Source: Phytohabitans rumicis (GTDB taxonomy: Bacteria > Actinomycetota > Actinomycetes > Mycobacteriales > Micromonosporaceae). From it: a stretch of DNA of 64,000 bases. The stretch is taken from assembly GCF_011764445.1 (NCBI RefSeq), contig NZ_BLPG01000002.1:868001-932000 (forward strand), written 5' to 3'. Shown here one piece after another: positions 55,552 through 64,000 of this stretch; within the stretch, counting starts at the first letter, position 1, and the number at the start of each line of letters is the position of its first letter. The position numbers were made by a program, and so were the translations under genes. The notes under the pieces are model-generated. The model saw only the letters and a list, made by a program, of their open reading frames with translations, was not told the origin of the DNA and did not search any database.

Positions 55552-56202
55552 GTGGACAGCAGCCTGGACGTGGTCGGTGACGCGATCAGCGTCGCCATCC
55601 TGGTGCACAACGAGGTGCTCGGCCGGGGCATCGAGGCGATCCTGGACGGCGTGCCGGACGTGAAGATGGTGTACCGCTGCGGCTCCCCGGAGGAGTACGC
55701 GGAGTTGCTGGGCATCGGCGGCGCCGACTGCCTCGTCGTCGCCGTCCCGGCGGCGCCCTGGCTGGCGGCGGGCCGTCCGGGGCGGGTCATCGTCCTGGTC
55801 GACGAGGCGTCCACGGCCGAACTGGTGCGCTACGCGTCGATCCCCGCCGACGGGTACGTCTCGCAGCAGCACCTGAGCGCGGAGCTGCTGGTCGACACGC
55901 TGCGCCGCAGCCGGCGCGGCGAGCTGCCGATGCCGCCCGCGCTGACCCAGGCCCTGCTCGCCCAGGCCGACGATCCGGGCCTCGGCGCCCACGGCTGCAC
56001 GGTCAGCCTGACCGTCCGGGAGACCGAGGCGCTCACCCTGCTGGTCGAAGGGCTCAGCAACAAGCAGATCGCCCGCCGGCTCGCCATCTCCAGCCACGGC
56101 GCCAAGCGCCTGGTCGCCAGCATCATGCTCAAGCTGCACTCGCCGAACCGGACGACCGCCGCCATCAACGCCATCCGCGCCGGCCTGGTGGACGCCCGCT
56201 AG
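55552..56202 (+). CDS. NarL/LuxR-type orphan regulator lacking phospho-Asp
   Basis: This 216-residue regulator has a receiver-like N-terminal domain and a LuxR DNA-binding domain (about 150-212, LTVRETEALTLLVEGLSNKQIARRLAIS). The phosphorylation site is lost: DCLVVAVP has Ala64 where Asp is expected, and the acidic pocket is absent. No histidine kinase is near. It likely controls the locus without phosphorylation. GTG at 55552 after GGGAGG; faces the ABC operon tail. Confidence 0.85.
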   Translation: MDSSLDVVGDAISVAILVHNEVLGRGIEAILDGVPDVKMVYRCGSPEEYAELLGIGGADCLVVAVPAAPWLAAGRPGRVIVLVDEASTAELVRYASIPADGYVSQQHLSAELLVDTLRRSRRGELPMPPALTQALLAQADDPGLGAHGCTVSLTVRETEALTLLVEGLSNKQIARRLAISSHGAKRLVASIMLKLHSPNRTTAAINAIRAGLVDAR

Positions 56203-56208
56203 CGGCTG

Positions 56209-57987
56209 TTACCGGTACGCCTGGGCCTGCAGGGCGTACAGCTCGGCGTACTGCCCGCCGCGGCGCACCAACTCCGCGTGGCTGCCCACCTCGGCGACCC
56301 GCCCGTCCCGCACGACGACGATCTGGTCCGCCATCCGCACGGTCGAGAACCGGTGCGACACCAGGACCGTGATCGCGCCGGTCGTCTCGCCCACCCGGCG
56401 GGCCTGCTCGGCGTACCGCTCGAAAAGGGCGTGCTCGGCCTGCGGGTCCAGCGCGGACGTCGGCTCGTCCAGCACCAGCAGCAGCGGGGTGTCGCGCATC
56501 AGCGCGCGGCCCAGCGCGATCTTCTGCCACTGGCCGCCGGACAGCTCCGCCCCGTCGGCGTGGCTCTTGCCCAGCTGGCTCCGCAGGCCGTCTGGAAGGT
56601 GGTCGAGCACGTCGGCGGAGCGGGCGCGGTCCAGGGCCGCCCGCACCGCGCCGGCGTCGTCGATCCGCGCCAGGTCGCCGACTCCCACCGCCTGCTGGAC
56701 CAGGAACTCGTACCGGACGAAGTCCTGGAATCCGGCCGCGATCCGCTGCCGCCAGGCCGGCATCGGCAGCGCGCGCAGGTCGACACCGTCGACGAGCACC
56801 CGGCCGCCGGTCGGCTGGTAGAACCCGCACAGCAGCTTGACCAGGGTGGTCTTGCCGGCCCCGTTTTCGCCGACGAACGCCACGATGGAGCCGGCCGGGA
56901 GGGTGAGGTCGACGTCGCGGAGCGCGGTGGCCTCGCTGGCCGGATAGCTGAAGGCGACGCCGGAAAGGACGATTCCCTCGCGCAGCCGGTCCGGCGGCGG
57001 CTGCTCGGCGAGGCCCGGCGCGCCCACCGCGGCTCGGATGTGGTCCATCCGGCGGTATGCGCTGGCCATCCGCTGCAGGTCCTGCATCAGCGCGACCGCC
57101 AACGTGACCTGCTGGTTGACCTGGGCGGCCAGGGCGACGGCCAGGACCACGTCGCCGACGCTGTGCCGGCCGTTCGCCGCGTCCCGCAGGATCAGGAGCA
57201 CCCCACCGACGTACGCGGCCGCGAAGACCAGCTGGCCGGCGACCCGGATCCCGGCCGCGGCCAGCTGCGCGCGATGCAGCCCGCCGGTGGCCTGCTCCCA
57301 CAGCTCGGCCCGCCGGCGGCGCAGCTCGTCCTCCAGCCGGAAGACCCGGACCTCCCCGGCGTGGCGGGACGAGGTGGCCAGCCCGAAGAGGTTCAGCGCC
57401 AGGCGGACCGGCTCGGCGGTCTTGGTCTTGGCGGCGTCGAGGCGCCCCTCGGCGACGCGGCCGGTGAACAGCGGCGGGATCGCGGCGAGCGGCAGCAGCA
57501 GGAGCAGCGGGTGCAGCCGGGCCAGCAGCACGGCGGTGAGCACCATGGCGAGGGCCAGGCCCATCCCGTTGAGCAGCGCCTCCAGCCCGGTGCGGAACCG
57601 CCGGCTCTCGTGCTGCAGGACGGTCAGCGAGTCGGCCTGCTCGGCCCGCTCGTGGTGCGCGATGCCCACGGTCCCGTTGGAGAGGGCGATCAGCTGCTTG
57701 TCGAAGTCGATCTCGGCCAGTTCGGACAGTTCGAAGTAGAGGATGTGCGCGAAGTGGCTGAAGGTGAGCGACACGATGCCCAGCACGGCGACGAGCGCGC
57801 CGTTCCAGGCGGCCTCCCGCCACCGGCCGCCCACGACCGCGTCGGTCATCCACCCGAGGCCGACGGCCAGCAGCGGGGCGGCGACCGCGCCGCAGACCAT
57901 GAGGATGATCGAGAAGACCGTCCGGGCGCGGTCCATCCGCCACGCGGTGTGCAGCAGCTGCCGGCACCCGGCGAGCACGTTGATCAC
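56209..57987 (-). CDS. ABC exporter half-transporter 2
   Basis: This 592-residue protein has an N-terminal membrane domain (six helices, about 20-310) and an ATPase domain with GENGAGKTT, LSGGQWQKIALGR and LLVLDEPTSALD. It forms a pair with the upstream exporter, like the lanthipeptide or RamA/RamB-type pairs. GTG at 57987 overlaps the upstream stop by four bases (GTGA). Likely secretes the product or a peptide. Confidence 0.9.
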   Translation of the reverse strand: MINVLAGCRQLLHTAWRMDRARTVFSIILMVCGAVAAPLLAVGLGWMTDAVVGGRWREAAWNGALVAVLGIVSLTFSHFAHILYFELSELAEIDFDKQLIALSNGTVGIAHHERAEQADSLTVLQHESRRFRTGLEALLNGMGLALAMVLTAVLLARLHPLLLLLPLAAIPPLFTGRVAEGRLDAAKTKTAEPVRLALNLFGLATSSRHAGEVRVFRLEDELRRRRAELWEQATGGLHRAQLAAAGIRVAGQLVFAAAYVGGVLLILRDAANGRHSVGDVVLAVALAAQVNQQVTLAVALMQDLQRMASAYRRMDHIRAAVGAPGLAEQPPPDRLREGIVLSGVAFSYPASEATALRDVDLTLPAGSIVAFVGENGAGKTTLVKLLCGFYQPTGGRVLVDGVDLRALPMPAWRQRIAAGFQDFVRYEFLVQQAVGVGDLARIDDAGAVRAALDRARSADVLDHLPDGLRSQLGKSHADGAELSGGQWQKIALGRALMRDTPLLLVLDEPTSALDPQAEHALFERYAEQARRVGETTGAITVLVSHRFSTVRMADQIVVVRDGRVAEVGSHAELVRRGGQYAELYALQAQAYR

Positions 57988-59876
57988 GTCGCCACTCCCT
58001 CGGTCTGGTCGACGTCGCTGAACCGGTCCGCTTGCAGCCGGAACAGCTCCGCGTATCGCCCGGCGTGTGCCATCAGCTCCTCGTGGCTGCCCTGCTCGGC
58101 GACCTTGCCCTCGTCGAGCACGACGATGAGGTCGGCCCGCCGCACCGTGGAGAACCGGTGGGAGATCAGCAGCGTGGTGGCGCCCTGGGTCAGCTCGGCG
58201 AACTCGTCGAAGAAGCGCGCCTCGGCACGCACGTCGAGGCTCGCGGTCGGCTCGTCCAGTACGACGACGGGCGAACCGTGCCGCAGCGCGAACACGGCCC
58301 GGGCCAGGGCGACCCGCTGCCACTGGCCGCCGGACAGGTCGGTGCCGCCGGCCGCCTGCTTGGTCAGCGGCGTGTCCAGGCCACGCGGTAGCCGTTCCAG
58401 ATCGTCGGCGATGTTGGCGGCGGCGGCCGCGGCCCGGATCCCGGCCTGGTCGGCGGCCTCGCCGACCGCGCCGTAGCCGATGTTGGCCGCGGCGGAGATC
58501 TCGTAGCGGGCGAAGTCCTGGAAGATCACGCCGAGCTTGCCGCGCCAGTCCGCGACCGGGTACGTGCGGATGTCGACGCCGTCGACCCGGATCGCGCCGC
58601 CGGTCGGCTCGTACAGCCTCGCCAGCAGCTTGACCAGCGTGGTCTTGCCGGCTCCGTTCAGGCCGACGATCGCGGTGCAGCGCCCCACCGGGATCGTGAG
58701 GTCGAATCCGTCGAAGATCAGCCGGTCGCGCTGCGGGTAGGCGAAGGACACCCGGTCGAAGTGGATCGTGGAGACCGGGTCGGGCACCGCGCCCGTGCCG
58801 GCGGGACCGTTGTGCCCCGACGCGCCGTCGCGCACCTCGGCCGGGTACGCGTCGACCCGCGCCGCGAAGCTCTGGACCGACTCGTACGCGGTCATCCCGA
58901 TCGCGATCTGGTTGTCCACCTCGGGGTAGAACTCGGAGAGCCGCAGCGCCCCGAGACCGGCCTGCATGACCAGCGCGAAGCCGGTGAGGGTGAGCTCGTC
59001 GGCCGCGGTGGCCCCGGTGACGGCGAAGACGAGGCCGCACAGCAGCAGCCCGACCACCGCGTACCGGAAGAACGGCCACAGATAGAGGCGCCGGCGCTCC
59101 ACCCACAGCGGGGCCAGCCAGTCCCGGTACGCCCGTTCGAGCGTCGACGCGAGCCAGCCGGCCAGCCCGAAGATCCGGATCTCCTTGCCGGCGGCCGGCT
59201 GGATGCCCAGGTCGCGCAGGTAGTCGATCGTGCGTTCGGGTCCGTCGAGAGCGACCCGCAGCCGCGCGTACTCGCGGATGCCGTTGCGCTGGCCGTACCG
59301 GAACAGCAGGACCACGAGGACCAGCGCGAGCGCCGCCCACCAGGCGAACGCCACGGCGATGACCAGCCCGTAGCCGATCAGCTGCACGTATCGGGCGCCG
59401 AGCGCCAGCAGCCCGGCGCATGCCTGCCCGGGGCTCTGGAAGCCGTACTGCACATCGTCGACGGCGATCCGCAGGTCGTGCAGCGCCTGCTGGTCCTCCA
59501 GCGGGGCGATCCCCCGCGAGCGCAGGGCGGCGGCCATCAGGTCGTCGAACATCTGCCCGTCCACCCGGCGGGCCATCAGCTCGCCGAGGGCGCCTTGGAA
59601 CGGCGCGACGACCTGCTGGCCGACGAACGCCGCCGCGGCCACCCCGAACATGACGAGCATCTCCCGCCAGGCCGAAGACCGCGGCCCACCGGTGACCGCG
59701 TCCGGCACCTGCCCGAGCACCACGCTGGTGGCGACCACGAACACCACCGGCAGGACACCCAGCAGTACGTTGATCGCCGCGAGGCCGGCGACGAGGCCGA
59801 GGCCGGCGCGCGGCAGCATCCGGACGATGCTCCACCTGCTGGCGAATCCCGCGAGCGCGGTCTTCACCCAGGTCAT
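57984..59876 (-). CDS. ABC exporter half-transporter 1
   Basis: This 630-residue half-transporter has membrane helices (about 20-335) and an ATPase domain with GLNGAGKTT, LSGGQWQRVALAR and VVVLDEPTASLD; QDFARYE is a Q-loop typical of this exporter family. ATG at 59876 overlaps the glycosyltransferase stop by four bases. The pair lies in one operon with GT2, ATP-grasp and MFS genes. Confidence 0.9.
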   Translation of the reverse strand: MTWVKTALAGFASRWSIVRMLPRAGLGLVAGLAAINVLLGVLPVVFVVATSVVLGQVPDAVTGGPRSSAWREMLVMFGVAAAAFVGQQVVAPFQGALGELMARRVDGQMFDDLMAAALRSRGIAPLEDQQALHDLRIAVDDVQYGFQSPGQACAGLLALGARYVQLIGYGLVIAVAFAWWAALALVLVVLLFRYGQRNGIREYARLRVALDGPERTIDYLRDLGIQPAAGKEIRIFGLAGWLASTLERAYRDWLAPLWVERRRLYLWPFFRYAVVGLLLCGLVFAVTGATAADELTLTGFALVMQAGLGALRLSEFYPEVDNQIAIGMTAYESVQSFAARVDAYPAEVRDGASGHNGPAGTGAVPDPVSTIHFDRVSFAYPQRDRLIFDGFDLTIPVGRCTAIVGLNGAGKTTLVKLLARLYEPTGGAIRVDGVDIRTYPVADWRGKLGVIFQDFARYEISAAANIGYGAVGEAADQAGIRAAAAAANIADDLERLPRGLDTPLTKQAAGGTDLSGGQWQRVALARAVFALRHGSPVVVLDEPTASLDVRAEARFFDEFAELTQGATTLLISHRFSTVRRADLIVVLDEGKVAEQGSHEELMAHAGRYAELFRLQADRFSDVDQTEGVAT

Positions 59877-60790
59877 GACGCGGCCCGCGGCCGGTCCGCC
59901 AGGCCGGCGTCCGGCGGAAGGTCGAGCACCGGAATGACGTCGTTGATATTGAATGGGTTGATCGTCGGCATGGCCAGCAACAACGGCATGATCGGGGAAC
60001 GGTATTTCTTGATCATGTATTGGTAGTTGACCAGCGCGGTGTCGAGCGCCTGCGCGAAGTCCTTCGGGTGCGGGTGGTGCACGCCGCTGGCGGCCCGGTT
60101 GACCACGAATCGGGCGCCCGCGCAGTGCAACCGGTACGCCAGGTCGAGGTCCTCGCCACCCCAGGTGCGGAAGTGTTCGTCGAACATGCCGACCTCGCGC
60201 ACCTGGGCGGTGCGGGCCGAGACGTTGCACGACCAATACATCACCCAGGGGGCCGGCAGGTCGGCGAAGTCGTCGTCGTACCGCTCGTAGAACTCGTCGC
60301 GGACGTCGGGGTAGAGCTGCTTGGCCGTCATCCGCTCGATGGTGGCGTCGGCGTCCCACGGATCGATGACCTGATCGATCTCGCGGGCGTCGTCGTCGCG
60401 GAGGGCGAACCCGTAGACATAGCCGATCACCGCGAGCGGGCCCGGTGAGGCGTCGTTGCTGGCCACGTGGGCGGCCAGGCACCCGGAGTGCGCCAGCACC
60501 CCGGAATCGAGCATGACGCAGATGTCGCCGGCCGCCTGCCTGATGCACTCGTTGCGGGACCGGGCGGCACCAAAGCCGTCATGCTCGTGGAAGAAACGCT
60601 TGACGTCAATACGATCCCGGTAGCGGTCGACGACGGAAGCGGTGTCGTCGGTGGAACCGTCATCGCCGATCAGGACCTCGAATTGGTCGGTACGCAGGCT
60701 TTGCCGCGCCAGCGACTCCAACGTGTACGCCAAGAGATCGGCTCGGTTGTACGTCGGAATAATCACGCTGCATCGCAGCGAGTTGCCCAT
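59873..60790 (-). CDS. GT2 glycosyltransferase, short form
   Basis: This 305-residue GT-A protein aligns along its length with the N-terminal 285 residues of the glycosyltransferase at 37543: VIIPTYNRADLL, VLIGDDGSTDDT, Asp95-Ser-Gly (MLDSGVLAH) instead of DxD, and GGEDLDLAYRL (ED motif). The C-terminal extra domain is absent. It glycosylates an unknown acceptor. ATG at 60790 after AGGAGACGAC. Confidence 0.88.
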   Translation of the reverse strand: MGNSLRCSVIIPTYNRADLLAYTLESLARQSLRTDQFEVLIGDDGSTDDTASVVDRYRDRIDVKRFFHEHDGFGAARSRNECIRQAAGDICVMLDSGVLAHSGCLAAHVASNDASPGPLAVIGYVYGFALRDDDAREIDQVIDPWDADATIERMTAKQLYPDVRDEFYERYDDDFADLPAPWVMYWSCNVSARTAQVREVGMFDEHFRTWGGEDLDLAYRLHCAGARFVVNRAASGVHHPHPKDFAQALDTALVNYQYMIKKYRSPIMPLLLAMPTINPFNINDVIPVLDLPPDAGLADRPRAAS

Positions 60791-60861
60791 GTCGTCTCCT
60801 CGGTCGGGGTGAATCCCGATATCGACGGCAGCCGCTTGAGGCTATCACGATGGCGTGTTTC

Positions 60862-62202
60862 CTATGAGCTGTGGCTGACCGAGTTCACCAGGGGAATACC
60901 CGCCGAGGCGTTGATCTCGGCGAGGATCTCGCGGACGATCCGCTCGGCCTCGGCCGCACTGGCGCCGGCCGCGACCAGTGCCATGAGCGGATGCGGGAAC
61001 GACAGCCCGCGCACCGCCGTCGGGTACACGCGCGCCCCGGCCGCCCACGCGCGCCGGAAGGCCGGCCGCACCCGGTCGCGGTACGACACCGGACTAGCCC
61101 CCGTGACACCCGCCATGTCGTGCGACGACATGGTCAGTTCCTGTTCGGCCCGCCACGAGGTCAGCAGCCCGATCGAGTGCATCGCGCCGCTGCGCCCCGC
61201 GTTGATCTCGGACAGGTAGATGTCGCCGTCGGCGCCGGCGATCAGGTCGACGCACAGCCAGCCGCGGAACCCCAGGGCGCCCGCCTCCGCGCCGATGCGA
61301 TGGCCGAGCGGCACGATGCGGTCGGCCATTTCCGCCGGCATCGACCCCACACCGACGTTGACGCTGTGGAAGAGGTGTCCCTCCACAGTGGTCACCGCGC
61401 TGAGCACCAGGTCCGAAACGCCGTTCTCGTGGACGCGGAAGTCCAGCGCCGGGCAGCCCAGACCCGGGGCGTGCGTGACGAACTCCTGCACGATCAGCGG
61501 GTACGAGCGGAAGTAGGGGTCGTCGTGCATGGTGCTCCAGAAGCGCGCCACGCTGTCCCCGCGGGCGTCCACCACGGCCGACCCCTGCCCGGCGACGCCG
61601 TACGGGCTCTTGACGATGGCGCGCGGGTGCCGGCGCAGCATCGCGGCGAGCGCGCCGCGCAGCTCGTCCCGACTCGTCACGGTGATCGAGCGGGCCACCT
61701 TGATCCCGAGGTCGCGGGCCAGGTCCAGGCAGCTCAGCTTCGAGTCGAGGTAGACGCTGGCCCAGTGGTTGTCCTCGGTGACGCCGTCGACCTCCACCGT
61801 CTGCCCCCAGCTGCGGATCGTGTTCACCAGCAGGAACAGTTCGGCGGTCGCGCCCCAGGACAGCAGCCGTACGGGCCGGCCGCCGAGCACCTCGCGCAGC
61901 GCCGCCAGCGCGGACGGGTCGTGCAGCAGGTCGGTCAGCAGCCGTTTCGTGCGCGGCCGCGGCGACACGACGGGCGGGGGCGCCATCCGCAGCGCCTTGT
62001 GCACGTCCGCGAACCACAGCGGGTCGTACCCGGCCGGCAGGAGCAGCACCCGGTCCGCGGTGCTCCAGAAGACGGCCTGGTCGGCCAGGTAGTTGCCGAA
62101 CTCCAGATATTCGCCGCCGCCCCGCGGGCCCAGGTCGACGGCGAGGTTGCGCACGTTGAACTCGCCGTTGTTGGGAACGACCAGATCGATGGGCTCGGTC
62201 AT
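60862..62202 (-). CDS. ATP-grasp ligase
   Basis: This 446-residue protein has an ATP-grasp core (about 150-360): YLDSKLSCLDLARDLGIKVARS, VKSPYGVAGQGSAVVD and LCVDLIAGADGDIYLSEINAGRSG (metal-binding). It resembles carboxylate-amine ligases of peptide natural products such as pheganomycin (PGM1). It would form an amide or ester bond on the product. ATG at 62202 overlaps the MFS stop (ATGA); the next gene follows after 71 bp. Confidence 0.83.
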   Translation of the reverse strand: MTEPIDLVVPNNGEFNVRNLAVDLGPRGGGEYLEFGNYLADQAVFWSTADRVLLLPAGYDPLWFADVHKALRMAPPPVVSPRPRTKRLLTDLLHDPSALAALREVLGGRPVRLLSWGATAELFLLVNTIRSWGQTVEVDGVTEDNHWASVYLDSKLSCLDLARDLGIKVARSITVTSRDELRGALAAMLRRHPRAIVKSPYGVAGQGSAVVDARGDSVARFWSTMHDDPYFRSYPLIVQEFVTHAPGLGCPALDFRVHENGVSDLVLSAVTTVEGHLFHSVNVGVGSMPAEMADRIVPLGHRIGAEAGALGFRGWLCVDLIAGADGDIYLSEINAGRSGAMHSIGLLTSWRAEQELTMSSHDMAGVTGASPVSYRDRVRPAFRRAWAAGARVYPTAVRGLSFPHPLMALVAAGASAAEAERIVREILAEINASAGIPLVNSVSHSS

Positions 62203-63715
62203 GGCGTCACCTTTCGGTTTGGCTGCAACGACTCGGTTGACTGAAACGACTCGGTTGACTGAAGCGACGGCAGATCGGTGTCGCCGGACCGAGGCTGGGG
62301 AATGGTGAGCGGGACGCCCGTGGTCCGGCTCCCGCGCCGCCGGGAGCCGAGCAGCGCCACGGCGAGCACCAGTCCCACGGCGGATATCACGACGCTGGCG
62401 GTGAACCCGGCCCGGAAGCCCTCGGTGAGCGCCTCGGGCGAGGTCGCGTCGCCGGTCCGCGACGCCGCGATGGTCGCCACCACGGCCACGCCGAGCCCGC
62501 CGCCGATCATGACCGTGGCGGCGTTGACGCCCGATGCCAGGCCGGCCTCCCGGGCGTCCACATCGGTCAGTGCGGCAGCCGAGGCGGCCAGCGTGCCGGT
62601 GCCCAGGCCCGCGCCGAGCAGGACCAGGCCGAAGAAGCTCAGCCCGAAGTACGGCGAGTCCACGGCCACCCGGGTGAACAGGAGCGAACCGGCGCCGAAC
62701 AGCAGCGTCCCGAGCACCGCGATCGGGCGGTACCCGACGCGGTGCAGCACCAGCTGGCCGAGGTACGCCGCCACGATGACGGTGAGCGGGAAGACCGCGC
62801 CCGCGATGGCGTACCGCAGCGGCGAATACCCCAGGACCTGCTGGGCGTAGAGCGCGTACAGATACGTCATCGAGAAGGCGATCGCGGTGACGACGAAAAT
62901 GACCACGTTGCCGCCGAGCCGCAGCCGGGACCGCAGCATCCGCAACGGCAACAGCGGCGCCGCCGACCGCGACTCGACGACCACGAACAGGGCCAGGGCG
63001 GCCAGCGCGACGGCGGTCATGCCGAGGGTCCGCGCGCTGGTCCAGCCCACCGCGGGTGCCTCGGCGACCGTGTAAACGATCAAGCCGAGGCCGGCCGTGA
63101 CGGTCAGCGCGCCGGCGATGTCCATCGTCCGGGGCCGGTCGGTCGCGCGGTCGGCGGGCAGCAGGACCACGCACAACACCAGCATCGTCGCGGTGATCGG
63201 CACCTGCAGGAGGAAGCCCCAGTGCCAGCCGATCCGGTCGACCACCGCCCCGCCCAGCAACAGGCCCAGGGTGGATCCGACGCCTCCCATGCCCGCCCAG
63301 AACGCCAGCGCCCGGTTGCGCGGCCGGCCCTCGGTGAACGTGTTCGCCAGTATCGACAGCGCCGTCGGATACATCAGGGCCGCGGACACGCCGTGCAGCG
63401 CCCGCATCGCGATCAGCACGCCGCCGTTCCACGCCAGGCCGGACAGCAGCGAGGTGACGAGGAACAGGGCGAGGCCGAGCATGAAGACCCGGCGCCGGCC
63501 GAAGTAGTCGGCGGTGCGCCCGCCAAGCAGCAGCAGCCCGCCCCAGGCGAGCAGGGCGGCGCTGACTATCCACTGTGTATCGGTGGCGGACAGGCCGAAA
63601 TCGCGCTGGATGGACGGCAGGCCCACCCCACGATCTCGGTGTCGAAGATGGCCAGCAGGTTCGCGGCGCACATCAACGCCAGGACCGCGCCCGCGCGCGT
63701 CGAGCGATGATGCAT
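62199..63715 (-). CDS. MFS exporter, DHA2-like (frameshifted near N-terminus)
   Basis: This exporter has about 14 helices; helix 1 with MCAANLLAIFDTEIVG is in a different frame from the rest (GLPSIQRDFGLSATDTQWIVSAALLAWGG, motif A GRTADYFGRRRV). The change is at 63626-63629 (CCCC; one more C restores frame), giving 505 residues. ATG at 63715 after AAGGAAGGAG. It starts the MFS/ATP-grasp/GT2/ABC/ABC operon and divergently faces the next GT2. Confidence 0.83.
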
Positions 63716-63945
63716 GGGCACTCCTTCCTTGTCGTGGCGCCAAACGGCGGCCGGTGCTCGGAACCGGAGTGCATCGCAGCGTGACAAACTCGTCACTGTT
63801 CACGCATCTTCACGAATGCGGGACTCGCCGAAGCCGCCGGTCGCGGGCGGATGAGAGCAATCTGGAAGATGCGCCACCTCCGGCCGGCCACCAGGCTTGC
63901 TCTTGACGACCTGCCCCGAAGGACTTCCCAGCGCGAAGGATCTCG

Positions 63946-64000
63946 ATGTCGACCTCAGGTGAGGACGCTCCGGAGCTGTCGGTCATCGTCCCGACGTACA
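63946..64000 (+). CDS. GT2 glycosyltransferase, N-terminus (runs off window)
   Basis: Only 18 codons are visible: MSTSGEDAPELSVIVPTY, the start of a GT-A glycosyltransferase, as in the two others in the locus. ATG at 63946 follows GCGAAGGA. It is the third GT2 and is divergent from the MFS operon. Confidence 0.8.
   Translation, partial: MSTSGEDAPELSVIVPTY

Noticed and set aside
60791-60861. Possible precursor peptide gene between GT2 and ATP-grasp genes
   Set aside because: The 71-bp gap has no start with a ribosome site and adequate length.
62203-63573. N-terminal extension of the ATP-grasp gene
   Set aside because: The extra sequence is out of frame with the MFS gene there and lacks motifs; ATG at 62202 has a good ribosome site.

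Overview
The window is very GC-rich, strongly GC-biased at third codon positions, uses GTG and TTG starts, and has gene order and protein types typical of a filamentous actinomycete. The style (P450, F420-type and MonCI-type oxidoreductases, FCD-type GntR regulator, secreted beta/gamma-crystallin-like protein) suggests Micromonosporaceae or a neighbouring family; this is inference, since no rRNA or other marker gene is present. No tRNA, rRNA, insertion sequence, CRISPR array or replication origin was seen.

Region 1 (1-5.3 kb): a truncated SMP-30 lactonase-like gene, a large secreted choice-of-anchor-L protein broken by three frameshifts, a 4,5-dihydroxyphthalate-decarboxylase-like gene and a small secreted protein, ending at a palindromic intergenic repeat.

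Region 2 (5.3-25.3 kb): a catabolic island for an unidentified aromatic or related carboxylic acid. A ten-gene minus-strand operon (14751 down to 5346) encodes a NitT/TauT-type ABC importer, an aldehyde dehydrogenase, a thiamine-diphosphate decarboxylase-like enzyme, and a Rieske oxygenase (alpha, beta) with its own [3Fe-4S]-type ferredoxin and FAD reductase. Next come a two-domain extradiol-type VOC dioxygenase, an ornithine-cyclodeaminase-like enzyme, a DapA-type aldolase and an FCD-type GntR regulator. A second operon (25256 down to 18675) encodes a prephenate-dehydratase-like protein, a metal-dependent cyclase/hydrolase, a second aldehyde dehydrogenase, a fumarylacetoacetase-family hydrolase, a CaiB-type CoA transferase and a fused carboxyltransferase. 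Five of six copies of a near-palindromic box centred on GTATAC (one is GTATTC) lie just upstream of these transcription units, including the GntR gene itself, which points to one autoregulated regulon.

Region 3 (25.3-31 kb): a 770-bp intergenic block with two large copies of a GATCAAGG palindromic repeat element and a 19-bp tandem array, two convergent MFS transporters, a secreted subtilase and a mycothiol-dependent-isomerase-like protein.

Region 4 (31-64 kb): a tailoring-rich specialised-metabolite locus with no PKS or NRPS inside the window. It holds two SgcJ/EcaC-type small proteins, an F420/LLM oxidoreductase, several SDRs, an acyl-CoA-dehydrogenase-type oxidase, three MonCI-like FAD epoxidase domains (two fused in one polypeptide), a P450, a GMC oxidoreductase, two EHN-type epoxide hydrolases, a class III aminotransferase, two VOC/cyclase-type proteins, three GT2 glycosyltransferases, an ATP-grasp ligase, two half-size ABC exporters, two MFS exporters, an ECF sigma factor with thiol peroxidase, and an orphan LuxR-type regulator. 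The mix implies a product that is epoxidised, hydrolysed to diols, aminated and glycosylated; the scaffold genes probably lie beyond position 64000.

Assembly note: eight genes are each restored to a full-length product by adding single G/C bases in short G/C runs. All events are one-base deletions, so they look like sequencing errors rather than real gene decay.
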